NCBI GenBank assembly: GCA_907163345.1
Contig: CAJQUN010001300.1
Location: 1 to 64,000, forward strand
Direction: 5' to 3'
Origin: Haberlea rhodopensis
Taxonomy: Eukaryota > Streptophyta > Magnoliopsida > Lamiales > Gesneriaceae
Length of the DNA stretch: 64,000 bases
Numbering within the stretch: position 1 is the stretch's first letter; every line of letters begins with the position of its first letter. The translations under genes and the position numbers were made by a program. Below are positions 1 through 13,200 of the stretch, piece after piece. Below the pieces are notes generated by a model. That model saw only the letters and a program-made list of their open reading frames with translations, did no database searches and was not told the DNA's origin.

Positions 1-1690
1 TTTTTTTTAATCTGAAAAACATATAAATATTTTTTAAGTGAAATGTTAGATTATAATATGTAGAAATGAATCACAGTTGGGGCTAATGAAATGACTTGTG
101 AGTCAAGTCTTCGATGTACTCCGAACTTCAGGACCATTGAATTATATAAATTTGATGTTGATGGTGTATATAAAATTAAATATCACTATCTCACCTAAAT
201 ATCATCTGATATCTATTTAATTTTTAAAAAATATCTTTGCACTTTGCAAGTTCAACGAAACAATATTTTAATATTTTATTATATTTAATGAATATATTAT
301 TTGCCATGCATGATTCGGTAAATTAAATTCAATCCCACACAGAAACTAGCCACTCGGTTAAACGATCAGTCAAAATGAAACACCTCAGAAATTTCCACAA
401 ATAAATGTCAAAAAATGTGGAAATTTGAGATTCCACTATGAACACGTTATTTTGATTCCAAATCGTAATTAATTATGTCGTGTCCCCTTGAATTTACCCC
501 ACGGTGTTGTGCCCCATGTGGTGGGATTTATCCCATGGGGGTGCCAAATGAGATAGGTAAGACAAAAGCGGAATATATGATATATCCCACACTCAGTACG
601 CGTTGCTTGCTTACATAACTTTTTTTTTTTCAATTGGTTTTTTAACTTATTTTTCGGGATTATGATAAATTGAAATTGTTAAAAGTCTCAAGGATATTTC
701 AGTCATCTGCATGTTGACATACTATTTATGATTAGTTAAAAATTTGAAAATATTTGGTAGTTACATGATCATACCAAGAGATCATTAGTTTTTATAGTCC
801 TGCTCTCCCCTTTATGATATATAAAGATATTACAATGTGGCTCTCCCCTCATATATAATACTGTTACTTTGAGTCAAGCATTGTATGTATATTTTGCTTT
901 GAAGTACATATTTTTAGAACGTTTCAATTTCATATTTTGTTTATTGTCAATTATATATTTTTTAGAACAACCATCACCACCTAGGCGGAGGGAATGGGTT
1001 GCCCCTCGTTGCAGGTCGTACCCCCAGAAACAACATCATGATAAATTATGTACTTCAAAGCAAACTAATATAAAAAACTTTTTCCGGGCTTTCAGTTTTA
1101 CCATAATTCATTAATCTCCGTGTCTAAATGATGTTATTGTTACTTTATATATCTAATATAAATTTTTTAAAATATTATAGATACACTCTTTTATAGTATA
1201 ATAATACAAAATTATCAAAATATTATGGATACATTCCTTATAATATATTATATATTACAGTTACATCTCTATTGTGTCTTATTATTCGTATTGTTTCAAA
1301 AAATTATTTATTAAATTTTTTAAGCTATTAACTAGATTTCATATTAATGACACTATTTTTAAAACTACTTATATATAAAATTTCGCAAAATTAACTATTG
1401 TATTATTCTCATAGTATCATATCTTTTTTTATAATTATAATTATAAAAGATATTGTAATATCAAACACATCAACATCTTTAACATATTTAAAATAAGTTC
1501 ATTCCAAATATTTTAACATCTTATTGTTAAAATAAGACTTCACATCTTATGAGCTATTAAAATAAGTTTAATAAATATCTTTTTAGACAATTATATGTTT
1601 AGATATTGAATTTAAATGATATTATTTATGTTTAACAAACTTAGGTTTTAGGCCATGGAATCTTATCAAAATGTTACACCTTGAAGGGAA
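1..1690. other. AT-rich intergenic spacer, no gene seen
   Basis: No coding frame with recognisable domains is visible on either strand. The short open frames are low-complexity and lack conserved motifs. The stretch around 480-560 is slightly GC-richer (CCCCATGTGGTGGG-like) but I cannot assign it. The right edge is set by the inferred 3' LTR end of Copia element C at 1691. Confidence 0.6.
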
Positions 1691-1755
1691 TGTAAAATGA
1701 CAAGAGAGGAAATATTTAAAATTAAAAAGAATGAATTAATTAATCTGAGTTCATA

Positions 1756-2078
1756 TGTTGGGGTACCAAATAAATTTTAATGAATTAAAATCTTGAATGA
1801 AATTTTGGGAGAGAGATCATGAAGCTCACGGCAGAGAATAAAGAAAAGAAAACAAGAGTTTTTTTAATGTATCAAAGACTTCATAATTCTTTATCATTTG
1901 CTTCAATTATATATACTACACAAATTCAAATACAAGACAAATGAGACAAGTCACATTAATAGACATGTCACACTATTGGAGCCTTTAAGTTTGACGAAAA
2001 TGCTTTGCATTATTGTTACCATATTAAATGCAAAAAACAAAAAAAAAGCAACCAACTATTATAAATTATTATTTTACA
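1756..2078 (-). repeat. 3' LTR of Copia element A
   Basis: It matches 6037-6192 plus 10960-11120 almost base for base. It starts TGTTGGGG, ends TTTTACA and abuts the TCATA target duplication at 1751-1755. It differs from the 5' LTR in homopolymer runs and scattered substitutions. Confidence 0.9.
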
Positions 2079-2129
2079 TCCTTAAATGGATCAGTTATTT
2101 GCTCTTCAGTGTTACAAAAATCATCTGAA

Positions 2130-5100
2130 TTTTACCATCATTGACGAGATTTCTGATGAAATAATGACGAAGTTCTATGTGCTTTGACCTTGCATGAAAG
2201 ACAGGATTTTTTGTCATAGCAGTTGCAGACATGTTGTCACTTAATATTTTTGTAGGACTTTTTGGCTCTTGCTTTAAATTTTTGAGAACTCTTCGCAGCC
2301 AAATTGCTTCACAAGCAACATAAGTAGCGATAATATATTCTGCTTCTGCAGCTGTTTTTTAGAATACCAAGAAATTAGTTTTGAACCAATACAAAATATA
2401 TATCCAGATGTGTTTTTTCTGTGATCAGTAGATCCAGCCCAGTCACTGTCAGTGTAGCCAACTAGGCTATTTCATTTTCTTATGACATATTTGATACCGT
2501 TCTTTTTTTGTTCATCATAAATACTGTAGTATCATTTTGGCAGCGGGAAAATGATTATGACTTGGGTCGTTCATAAACCTGGATATCACGTTCACTAAAT
2601 GAACAATATCAGGTCTGGTGTTAGTTAGGTACATTAATGAACCCACTAAACTTCGATAAATTGTAGTGTTGGCCTTTGTTGCTCCATCCTCCTACTGTAA
2701 TTTTTCATTTAAGGCCATTGGAGTTGTGACAGGATTACACATTGACATATTAAATTTTTTCAACAGATCTTCTGCATATTTTTTCTTGAGAAATAAAAAT
2801 TTCTTTCCTTTTCTATTGCACTTGAATGCCAAGAAAAATTTCATTAGGCCCATATTTGTCATTTCATATTCTTTCATCATGGCCTTTTTGAATTCTTCTA
2901 GCATCACAGAGTTAGTGCTAGTATATATCAAATCATCAGCATAAAAGCACACTATCAAAAAATCATTTGTACCTCCATTTTCACATAAAGTGGTGGCTCA
3001 CTCGAGCTTCGTGGGATCCATTGTTGATAAAGTAATTGTCAATTTTACTATTCCATGCTCGAGGTGCCTGTTTCAAGTCATAAAGTGCTTTGTGGATATG
3101 GTACACCATGTTTTCTTTGTCTTTTACTACGTAGCCTTATGGTTGTTCTACGTAGACTTCTTCCTGCAACTCTCTATTTAGAAAAGCTGATTTGACATCA
3201 AGTTGGTAGACTGATAATTCGTTTTGTGCAGCAAAAGCAAGTACAGTGCGAATAGTTTCCATTTTCACAACAGGTGCGAAATGTTTCATTAAAGTCAATT
3301 CCAGGCTATTGTGAATAGCCTTTTGCAACAAGTCGAGCTTTGTGCTTTTGAACAGATCCATCTTCATTGAATTTGGTTTTGTAGATCCACTTTAATCCGA
3401 CCACATCTTTATGTTTAGGAGGATCAACCAGGTTTGAAGTTTGATTTTTCAGTATAGTGGTCATTTCATCATCCATGGCTTTTTGCCAGATTTCCTTTTT
3501 CACAGCCTCCTCGAAATTCTGAGGTTCACAAGAGAAAAATGCAATATTTGATAAATAATAAATTTCTCTTAATAAACATATCCTTCTCACCGGGGATTCT
3601 GAATCAGAATCTGAGTCGAATATATTTTGGTTGTGTGATGGATCTATTGAAGAATTTGCACCAGAATCTTTTGTTTGATCTGATTCGACTGGTTTTTATT
3701 TTCCCAGTGCCAAGCTTTCATTTCGTCAAAATGCACATCTCTTGAGATTATTAATTCATTTGTTTTTGGATTAAAGAAACAATATGCCTTTGATTCATCA
3801 CTGTAACCAATAAAAATATATTTTTCACATTTTTCATCAAATTTCTCACGATGTTGTGAAGGGATGAGAGAATAAGCCAAACATCCCAAAACTCGAAGAT
3901 GTTTGATATTTGGTTTACGTTTGTGCCAAGCTTCATATGGAGTTTTATTTGGATTGGCTTTCGTGGGTGATTTGTTGAGAATGTATACTGCATTGTTAAC
4001 AGCTTCAGCCGAAAAGGTGTTGGGAAGACCTTTTGCTCTCAACATGCTTCTCGCCATTTCAACAATCGTTCGATTTTTCTTTCTGCTATACCATTTTGTT
4101 GAGGTGTGTAGCTTGCTGTCAAGTGCCTCCGGATTCCTTCTTGACTGTAATAATTTGAGAATTATTTAGACAAGAGTTCCCCACCACGATCAGTTCTGAG
4201 CGTTTTGAGCTGGCAATTGCTCTGTCTTTCCACCATCTTCTTGAACCGGACAAATACTCCAACAACTTCTGATTTTTGATCGAGAAAGTATACCCACATC
4301 ATGCTGTTAAAATCATCAACAAAAAGAAGAAATATTTTTTTTTTGTTTTGAAATGATGATGTCCTTGTTGGTCCACAAATGTCCGAATGTATCAGTTCAA
4401 GAGGTCGTGTAGCTCTCCAAGCAGTTAGAAAAAGGTAATCAGTGCATTTTGCCATAAATACATCCTTCACATGTTTGGTCCAATAGTTCAATGTCCGGGA
4501 GTCCAATCACCATGTTTTTTAAGTTTCAACAGTTTCAAACCATGGTAGTTCAGATGTCCAAATCTTAAATGCCACAAAAGGGATTCTTCATATTTTTCAA
4601 CTTTTAATGAGATATTGTTGTCCAGTGGCATTGTCAACGGAAATACTTTATTTTTTGTCATTTTAATTTCCGCGATCAGCTTCTTATCTTTGTTCGTTAT
4701 TTTACATTCATATTTTTCAAAATTAACTGAGTATTCATTTTGGATTAATTGACCAACACTCAGTAAATTTGAAGTAAGATCAGGGACATATATGACATTT
4801 TCAATAAATTTTGTGTTACCTCCCTTTGTCCTTACAGCAATTGTTCCTTTGCCTTGTATATGTTATAATTTCACATCCCTCATCTTGACTTCCGATGAAA
4901 AATTTTCATCAAACTTGATGAAATAATCCTTGTGTCTTGTCATGTGATTACTGCAACCACTATCCAAATACCACATATTTAAGGAATTATTGATCATGTT
5001 CATACATGAATAGAACATGATTTTTTGATCATTTCCTCCATGAAGTTGGCATCGTTTCTTTCTATTTTTTGTATGTGCCAGGAGTCTTTATATGAGTGAT

Positions 5101-5970
5101 TTGTAATTTTACAAGTTTTCCATCTATCCCAACAATATTTTGATCAATGACCCGGTTTTTTACAAATAAAGCAAGAAGGGTTAGAATTGATATTACCACC
5201 ACCTCTTTGGGTGTTGTAGAATCGCGGTCTTCCTCGTCCTCGTCCACGATATCGGTAATTTTTGTTTCCTCCTTTTTGTTGAAATTGTTGGGATGTGCTT
5301 GTTTCTTCCGCCTTCAAATTTTTTCTTCTCCGTCATATTGAGTTTGGACTCAAATGCTTGCTGAATAGAAGGACCGGCAAATTTACTCATCCTTTGTTCA
5401 TGGGCTTCTAAAGAACCCATCAGCTCCACCATTGTAAGTTTGGACAAATCTTTTGATTCTTTAATCACAGCCACAATATATTCAAATTTCGTGGCAAACT
5501 CCTCAAGATTTTTTCAACAAGCTTCTTTTCTTGGATGGTATCTCCTTAACTCGTTATTTAATTAATTATTTCAACAACACGTGAAATAAATATTCGGACA
5601 TTTTCATTATCTTTCATGGCTAAATTATCAAAATCTTTCCATAAAGATTGAAGTTTAATGGAGATGACTTACATTTTTAGAATATACCAGACATCTTTTC
5701 AATTTTTGGCACCCATAATTCTAGGAAATATGGATCGATGCACGCCTTGTTGGATGAGCAGTAAGGCTTTGGCATCTTTCCGAATATTTCCCGGTACTCC
5801 TTTTGCTTAGCTTGAGTCCATGATGCCAAAGTTTCGGCATTTTCTGGTTCCGGTATACCATTCTCTACTATTTTCCAAAGATCTTGAGAAATAGAGTCTT
5901 CATTTGGACCCTCCAAAATTCATAACTTTCCCCATCAAATTGGAATGAGTGTTGTTAATGAATCTGTAGA
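2130..5970 (-). pseudogene. Copia element A gag-pol pseudogene
   Basis: A decayed Copia polyprotein read right to left. Gag spans about 5970-5190 (SQDLWKIVENGIPEPEN and the ESKDLSKLTMVELMGSLEAH helix typical of the UBN2 gag family). The zinc-knuckle region near 5250-5060 has lost its frame. Integrase lies at 4506-3644 (HSDICGPTRT, LLFVDDFNSMMWVYFL, TDRGGE, then YILNKSPTKANPNKTPYEAW). RT lies at about 3590-2692 (GLKWIYKTKFNEDGSV, QLDVKSAFLN, and the catalytic box as FYADD). RNase H lies at about 2660-2130, with a TDSDWAG-like motif near 2435-2460. At least six frame changes or stops break the reading frame, so no functional polyprotein can be made. Confidence 0.85.
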
Positions 5971-6192
5971 CATTTTATCTGAGCGCAAAAGAGTTTTTGT
6001 AATATATATTGCATGTGACTCTGATACCACAAATTTTGTTGGGTACCAAATAAATTTTAATGAATTAAAATCTTGAATGAAATTTTGGGAGAGAGATCAT
6101 GAAGCTCACGGCAGAGAATAATGAAAAGAAAACAAGAGTTTTTTAATGTATCAAAGACTTCATAATTCTTTATCATTTGCTTCAATTATATA

Positions 6193-6406
6193 TGATAGAG
6201 CACAATCTTAGGAAGAGCACAATCCTAGGAAATCATTGACTCCACCATTCACGTACATAACTTCAGCAATTAGCAAAATCCTAGCCACCATTTACGTATA
6301 AATTCTTAATGTATAATCAGTTTCCTATTTTACTTTTGTATTATAAATGTAATGTAAATCACTCTATGGGAGAACAGGATTTTACCATTCTCATTCAATT
6401 GTGTTA
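6193..6406 (+). repeat. 5' LTR of Copia element B
   Basis: A 214-bp LTR that opens with a near-perfect direct repeat of AGAGCACAATCYTAGGA. A second copy is at 10750-10954, lacking 9 bp. Confidence 0.93.
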
Positions 6407-6577
6407 TGGTATCAGAGCTCCATTGATCCTAAAACCAGCAACCGGAGTTCAACCCACAAACGCCACACCACAAGCCGTACTGCTCACCATCTACTGCAGC
6501 ACCGCCCAACCACATCCGACAATCACCCAAGCTTCTCTTAAAAATCTTGACCCTAAATCTATCATCTCCTCATAGAT

Positions 6578-9500
6578 ATGGCCACCGAACACCATGAAAA
6601 TACCATACCCAATACAAATAATCCATCAAAGCGACTTGTCATCCTTCATCTTCACAATTCCATCAAACTCACCCCCACCAACTACATAGCGTGGAAACTT
6701 CAAATTGAATCTATTTTGATTGGGCACGATCTCATTCATTTTGTTGATGGATCCCACCCAGCCCCACCACACACCATCACCAGTGAAGACAAGCCCAATA
6801 TCAACCCCGAATACCAAACGTGGGTTCGCCAAGACAAACTCATATTCGGTGCTCTCGTTGGCTCCCTCACACCAAATACTATCTCACTTGTCACCCAATG
6901 TCAGACATTGTATGACATGTGGACGATTTTGGCTAACACCTATGCCCAACCTTCGCGCGGACATATCAAACAAATCAAGGACAAAATCAAACGGGCTTCG
7001 AAAGGAACCCAAACTATTTCTGAATTCATGCAACACATCAAGGCATGTTCGGATGAACTAGCGGCTCTCGGCAAACCTATGGACCCTGAAGATCTCACAG
7101 AAACAATCATAGATGGCCTTGATGACAACTTCAAATCAGTAATTGATGCTGTCAATAGTCGTGATACTCCCATCACATTTGATGAACTTCACGAAAAACT
7201 CATCAACAAAGAACTTTCTCTACCTCCAATCACACTTGGGCCCTCTACGTTTTCAGCAACAGCCAACTTCCCCCAGTCATGGCCCACCTCGACCTATCGC
7301 GGGAACCGACCCAACTACTCATCCATCACACCTTCGGGCGGACGCACACCCACTGCTCCTGCCACTAGCCGCAACAACAAACCCCCGCCCCGTCCCTTTC
7401 TTGGTCGCTGTCAGTGGTGCCGTGAACAAGGCCACACCGTGTCCCAATGCCCGGAATTCCGTCAACTTCATCCAATGTCTCAACCACCCCCTCCAGTACG
7501 TTCAACCTACAATGGAAAACCGCAAACCGGAACACCGTGGCAGCCCCGAGCTCATGTGGCGACTGCCCCCACACCCTCCATGCCCCAGTGGCTTCTTGAT
7601 AGTGGAGCATCACACCCTGTCACCAGTATCTCGCCAATCTCTCACTTCACACTCCTTATGAGGGACCCGATGACATCATGATCGGCGATGGTTCCGGACT
7701 ACCCATCACTCATACTGGTTCCACATCACTTTCCCATAATAAATCAACATTTCAATTGGATAATGTGTTATGTGTTCCTTCAATGCATCGAAACCTAATC
7801 TCTATATCGAAATTTTGCCACTCTAACAACACTTCAATTGAATTCTTACCTGATTACTTTGTTGTGAAGGATATTCGCACGGGGATAACGCTACTGCAAG
7901 GCCGGAATAAGGGCGGTGTCTACGAATGGCCTAACTCACCCCTCGAACCACCCATTATCTCCTTCTCAAGTATCAAGACCGATCCCTCTACCTGGCATCA
8001 TCGCTTGGGACATCCATCCTCTACCATCCTTAACCATCTTGCATCTAGTATTTCTTTACATTTTTCTTCCAAGTCATCAAAGAATCAACATTGTAACTCT
8101 TGTCATTGCAATAAAAGTCACAAACTACCATTTTCCACCTCGTCGCTAATGTCTTACTATCCCCTTGATATAATTTTCTCTGATGTTTGGACCTCCCCAG
8201 TATTATCCGAAGATCAATATAAATATTATGTCATATTTATAGATCATTATTCCAAATATATATGGTTCTATCCCCTTAAGCGCAAGTCTCATGCTCATGA
8301 AACTTTCATCAAAATTCGAAACCTTGTCGAAAATCACTTCTCCCGCAAAATCAAGACCGTATACACCGACAATGGTGGTGAATACCTCGCCCTGTCATCC
8401 TACCTCTCCACTCACGGCATAGCTCATCATACCTCACCCCCGCACACTCCCGAACACAATAGATACTCGGAACGGCGACATCGCCACATTGTTGAAACTG
8501 GTCTCTCCCTCCTATCCCATGCATCACTTCCCCTACTCTATTGGCCCTACACTTTCACCACCGTGGTTTACATCATCAACCGACTACCCACACCAACCCT
8601 TAACCTCACCTCCCCATACTTCACTCTCTTCGGCGCAACACCAAACTACTCAAAGTTGCGAAGCTTTGGGTGTCTGTGCTACCCATGGTTACGCCCATAC
8701 ACTCCCCACAAACTTGCTTCCCGTTCCACTCCATGTGTCTTTGTTGGGTACTCATTGACTCAACACACTTACTTATGTCTCGATGTCTCAACATCCCGTC
8801 TATACTCCTCTCGCCATGTCAAATTCGTGGAAGACATATTTCCTTTCACATCTCTTCTTCCCTCACTGCCTCGCCCCTCGGCCAACACAAACACAGATTG
8901 GTGCCCTTCAATCACCCTCATACCGGCCATCAACCCGTCCCCAGTTCCGGGCCTTCTAGCATCCTGCGAATCTCCTCCAAGCACTGTCGAAACACTGCAT
9001 GAGCAAAGCAACAATACTCCTACCACTTCTTGTACATCGGACTCGTGCCCCAGCATCAGCTTACCAATACCAGACCCATCTGAACCTTTTTGTACAACCG
9101 AGGAACATCCCTCGCACAGGGTGATTGTTACTAGATCCATGAATAACATTCAGAAACCCATCTCCAAGCTCAACCTTATGGCCACCATTAATTCCTCGGC
9201 GAGCACTGAACCCACTTGTGTTAGCCAAGCAGTAAAAGATCTCTGTTGGCGCAATGCCATGTCCGAGGAATATGATGCTCCTGTTTGCAATGGCACGTGG
9301 GAGTTGGTTCCTCGTGATTCATCTCAAAATCTTGTAGGGTGCAAGTGGATTTTTCGAGTCAAATACTCACAAGATGGCTCCATTGACAGGTACAAAGCCC
9401 GCTTAGTGGCTAAAGGATTTCATCAAAGGCCAGGCATTGATTATGATGAAACCTTCAGTCCGATGGCTAAACCAACTACAGTGCGCCTCGTGTTAAGTCT

Positions 9501-10796
9501 TGCTGTAAGCCGCAATTGGGCACTTCGCCAAGTTGATGTTAACAATGCCTTCCTCCAAAGAACTCTCACTGATGAGGTCTTTATGCTTCAACCAGCCGGA
9601 TTTGTTGATCATGATCGTCCTGATCATGTTTGCCGCCTCCGGAAAGCGATATATGGTCTTAAGCAAGCTCCTCGGGCATGGTATCACGAACTCCGTCAGT
9701 TTTTACTAACACTGGGTTTTATAAATTCAACGGAAGACTCATCCTTATTCATCATAAACTCAGGTGATCATCAGGTACTAGTGCTCATATATGTTGATGA
9801 TATAATTGTAACAGGAGACCACTCACCCACCTTAGAGAAATTCATCGCTCTCATCTCCGACCGATTTTCTCTCAAGGACCTTGGTACTCTCTCATACTTC
9901 CTAGGGGTTGAGGTCATTCCACATTCCCATGGATTACTTCTCTCTCAACGACGGTACATCATCGATCTCCTTCAACGAACGAAAATGATATCTGCCAAAC
10001 CTGTAAGCACCCCCATGGCCACATCTCCTACTCTTACACTTCACTCGGGCGCCTCCTTGACGGACCCGTCAGAATATCGGGCACAGTAGGCAGTCTACAA
10101 TACCTAGCACTCACTCGGCCCGACATTGCGTATACAGTGAACAAACTCTCCCAATACATGCACCGTCCCACAGAAGATCATTGGTCTGCAGTCAAAAGAC
10201 TACTACGTTATCTCTGCAACACCATAGACTATGGGGTCATCTACTACCGTGACTCGATCACATCTCTTCATGCCTTTTCAGACGCCGACTGGGCAGGTAA
10301 CAAAGATGACTACACATCCACTGGTGCCAACATTGTGTATCTTGGCAGGAATCCCGTCTCCTGGAGCTCAAAGAAATAACGGACGGTTGCCCGATCTTCC
10401 ACCGAAGCAGAATATCGTTCCGTTGCAACCACATCGGCAGAAATCCGATGGATAATCTCTCTTCTTGGTGAACTTGGGGTGCATCTAAGCCAACAACCAG
10501 TAATTTATTGTGACAATGTTGGAGCCACAAGTCTCTGCTCCAATCCGGTATTTCACTCCAAAATGAAACATGTGGCACTTGACTACCATTTCATACGTGA
10601 ACAAGTACATGCTGGTTCACTCCGCATAGCGCATGTTTCATCTCATGATCATCTGGCGGATTGCTTAACGAAACCACTACCTAGGGCTCAATTTCAACGA
10701 CTAACTACCAAGATCGGAATCTCCCCCCGGAGCTTCGTCTTGCGGGGCATGATAGAGCACAATCTTAGGAAGAGCACAATCCTAGGAAATCATTGA
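6578..10796 (+). pseudogene. Copia element B gag-pol, nearly intact but broken at three points
   Basis: One polyprotein in the usual order. Gag starts at 6578 (UBN2-type) with a zinc knuckle CQWCREQGHTVSQC near 7411. Protease follows (WLLDSGASHPVTS, near 7590), then the pre-integrase HHCC region (WHHRLGHPS...CNSCHCNKSH), the integrase core (IIFSDVWTSPV, YVIFIDHYSKYIWFYPL, TDNGGEY), RT (GCKWIFRVK, QVDVNNAFLQ, catalytic YVDDIIVTG) and RNase H (FSDADWAG, HVSSHDHLADCLTKPL). There are three lesions: an apparent one-base loss just after the protease motif (about 7625-7635), a second near 10085 after SEYRA, and a nonsense TAA at 10377-10379 after WSSKK. The remaining frame runs on to 10796 inside the 3' LTR. 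The copy is therefore non-coding for a full protein despite its young LTRs. Confidence 0.9.
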
Positions 10797-10954
10797 CTCC
10801 ACCATTCACGTAAGCAATTAGCAAAATCCTAGCCACCATTTACGTATAAATTCTTAATGTATAATCAGTTTCCTATTTTACTTTTGTATTATAAATGTAA
10901 TGTAAATCACTCTATGGGAGAACAGGATTTTACCATTCTCATTCAATTGTGTTA
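10750..10954 (+). repeat. 3' LTR of Copia element B
   Basis: 205 bp, preceded by a G-rich polypurine tract and followed by the target duplication ATATA. It is identical to the 5' LTR by eye, apart from a 9-bp deletion. Confidence 0.93.
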
Positions 10955-11288
10955 ATATATACTACACAAATTCAAATACAAGACAAATGAGACAAGTCAC
11001 ATTAGTAGACATGTCCACATTATTGCAGCCTTTAAGTTTGACGAAAATGCTTTGCATTATTCTTACCATATTAAATGCAAAAAAAAAAAAAAATCAACTA
11101 TTACAAATTATTATTTTACATCATATACATCAGTATTTATACAAGAAGTAATTGTCTAACTGAAGAGCCGCAAATTAAGGAACTATCAAGCACTACTAAC
11201 TGCTGTGCTAGCTGTCAAATTAAACTAACTAACTGACTAATTACAACTGGCAGTTTAGGTGACTAATCTGACTTGAGTGAACTAACTA

Positions 11289-13200
11289 TCACGCCCCGAT
11301 TGGCATGAGCTTGACATCACCTGCATAAACTTTATCTCGGACAAAATGGCAATCGATTTCGACGTGTGTAGTCCGTTCATGAAATATAAGATTCGAAAGC
11401 AATGTGAATTGCTGCTGTGTTGTCACAAAAAATGGTAGCTGGTAATGGTGTTTGAATACTGAAATTATGTAGAAGCTGTTGTATCCAAACAAGTTCGCTA
11501 GTATTGGCTGCAATAGCTCGATATCCAGCTTCAGCGGATTATCTGGCAACCGTTGTCTGCTTTTTGGATTTCCATGATATCGAAGAGTCACCAAGAAAGA
11601 TGCAAAAACCAGTGATGGATCTGCGAGAATCTGGACATGTGCCCAATCAACTTCTGAGAAAGCCCACAACTGAGAAATGGGGTTGGCTTCAAAGAAAATT
11701 CCTTGACCAGGATTGGATTTGCGGTATCTAAGTAAGTGATGAGCAGCCTGAAGATGAGGAGTTCTTGGCCGAGCAATGAATTGGCTAAGCTTGTGGATGG
11801 CAAAAGCAATGTCTGGTCTAGTTATTGTGAGGTATAATAACCGACCAATTAAACGTTTGTAGGCGGTGCTATCAGGTAAGAGATCACCATCAATGTTATT
11901 TAGATGTACCTTGGAATCCATGGGAATCTGAGCAGGCTTACAGTCAAGGATCTTCAAGAAGTTGCAACATATACTGTCTTCGAGAAAGGGTTATACCAGA
12001 TGATGCCCGAGCAATTTCAATACCAAGAAAGTATCGTAGAGGACCCAAATCTCGAAGCTTAAATTGAGTATGAAGAAAATATTTCAAAGAGTCAATTACC
12101 GGAAGAGATGGTCCAGTGATAACAATATCGTCCACGTAGACTAATAAAGCTACAAATGATGAATCCGTGCCTTTGACAAATAATGAATAATCAGACTTTG
12201 ACTGTGTAAAGCCAAAAGCAATCAATGCACTGCAAAATTTGGTATACCACTTACGTGAAGCCTGTTTTAAATCAAATATCGATTTGTGGAGTTTGCATAC
12301 ATTCTTTGGAGTGTGCTTGTGTTGCTCATCAGAACCATATTCCATAGGCATGTCCATGTAGACCCCTTCAAAGAGATCTCCATTAAGAAACGCGTTGTGA
12401 ACATCTACTTGAGTAAGATGCCAAGAATGAGATGATGCTAGTGCCAAAAGAAGTTTGATCGTGACTAGCTTGGCCACGGGTGAAAAGGTGTCAATGAAGT
12501 CCACTCCTTCACGTTGGTTATATCCTTTAGCAACCAAACGAGCCTTGTGTCGTTCTATTGATCCGTCAGAGTTGAACTTGAGTTTATACACCCATCTGCA
12601 GCCAATCGATGTCTTTCTCACAGGTAATGGAACAATGGACCAGGTGTTATTTTGTTCCATAGCTGTTAATTCATCTGTTATGGCTTGACGCCATTCCGGA
12701 GATTTAACAGCTTGATGGTAGAAGAGAGGCTCAAGATTGGATGATACAGGCAAAGTGAAAGCTCGGAAAGGGATTGACAGAGAATCATATGCAATGGATT
12801 TGGAAATATGATGTGGACTCGTTCGTTTGGAATGAGGATCCGATGTTGAGTTGGAAGTGATGTTGCAATGATAATCTTGCAAGTATGATGATGTTCTGGA
12901 AGTTCTAGAGGATCGTCTAGTAGTAGGTTGATTTGGCAAATGTTGAATATCAGGAGAATGAGGCAAGGATGAAACGATTGAAGTGGGTGTGTCAGTGTGT
13001 ATGGCAACTGGGATACGTGGAATAACAGTGTCTGGGAGTGGATCAGGGAGACGATCTTGAGAGAACAGAGTGAAAGGGAAAAATACTCTAATGAACTACG
13101 ACATCACGTGAAATAAAAATTTCTTTTGTTTCAATGTCATATAGCTTATATCCCTTAATGCCAGGTGGGCAGCCAAGAAATACACAAGTTCGAGCTCGAG
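11289..13200 (-). pseudogene. Copia element C pol remnant (integrase end, RT, RNase H)
   Basis: Reading right to left, the order is an integrase C-terminal piece near 13200-13090 (frame ISRDVV-like), then reverse transcriptase at 12966-11944 with GCRWVYKLK, ARLVAKGYNQ, QVDVHNAFLNG and the catalytic YVDD (LLVYVDDIVITG). A connection/RNase H part follows at 11957-11289 with RPDIAFAIHKLSQF and HVEIDCHFVRDKV. RT and RNase H are in different frames: the RT frame ends with a stop just after QLLEDP near 11944, so about one base has been lost or gained there. The RNase H DADWAG-type motif is also altered (SEVDWA). These are typical Copia domains in Copia order (integrase before RT). The gene is dead because it is 5'-truncated and frameshifted. 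Confidence 0.85.

Larger units (their letters stand above)
6193..10954 (+). mobile_element. Copia element B, young full-length insertion in A's LTR
   Basis: A complete plus-strand Copia element of 4762 bp. The LTRs are 6193-6406 (214 bp) and 10750-10954 (205 bp). They begin TGATAGAGC and end GTGTTA (TG...TA rather than the usual CA). The LTRs look identical except for one 9-bp indel in the left half. The target duplication ATATA is perfect (6188-6192 and 10955-10959), and the empty site is visible in element A's other LTR near 1905. The primer binding site TGGTATCAGAGC is at 6407-6418, and a G-rich polypurine tract (TCTTGCGGGGCA) ends at 10749. Near-identical LTRs mean a recent insertion. Confidence 0.95.
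1756..11120 (-). mobile_element. Copia element A, full-length, nested in C and split by B
   Basis: A complete minus-strand Copia element. The 3' LTR is 1756-2078 (323 bp, TGTTGGGG...TTTTACA). The 5' LTR is 6037-6192 plus 10960-11120, interrupted by element B. The flanking 5-bp target duplication TCATA is perfect (1751-1755 and 11121-11125). The primer binding site complementary to initiator Met tRNA lies next to the 5' LTR (minus strand GTGGTATCAGAG, about 6019-6030). Removing element B leaves about 4.6 kb, a normal Copia length. The two LTRs differ at roughly eight positions plus small indels, so this copy is clearly older than B. Confidence 0.9.

Noticed and set aside
7143..9149. Several 80-170 residue frames overlapping Copia element B
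   Set aside because: Out-of-frame shadows of gag and integrase with no motif of their own.
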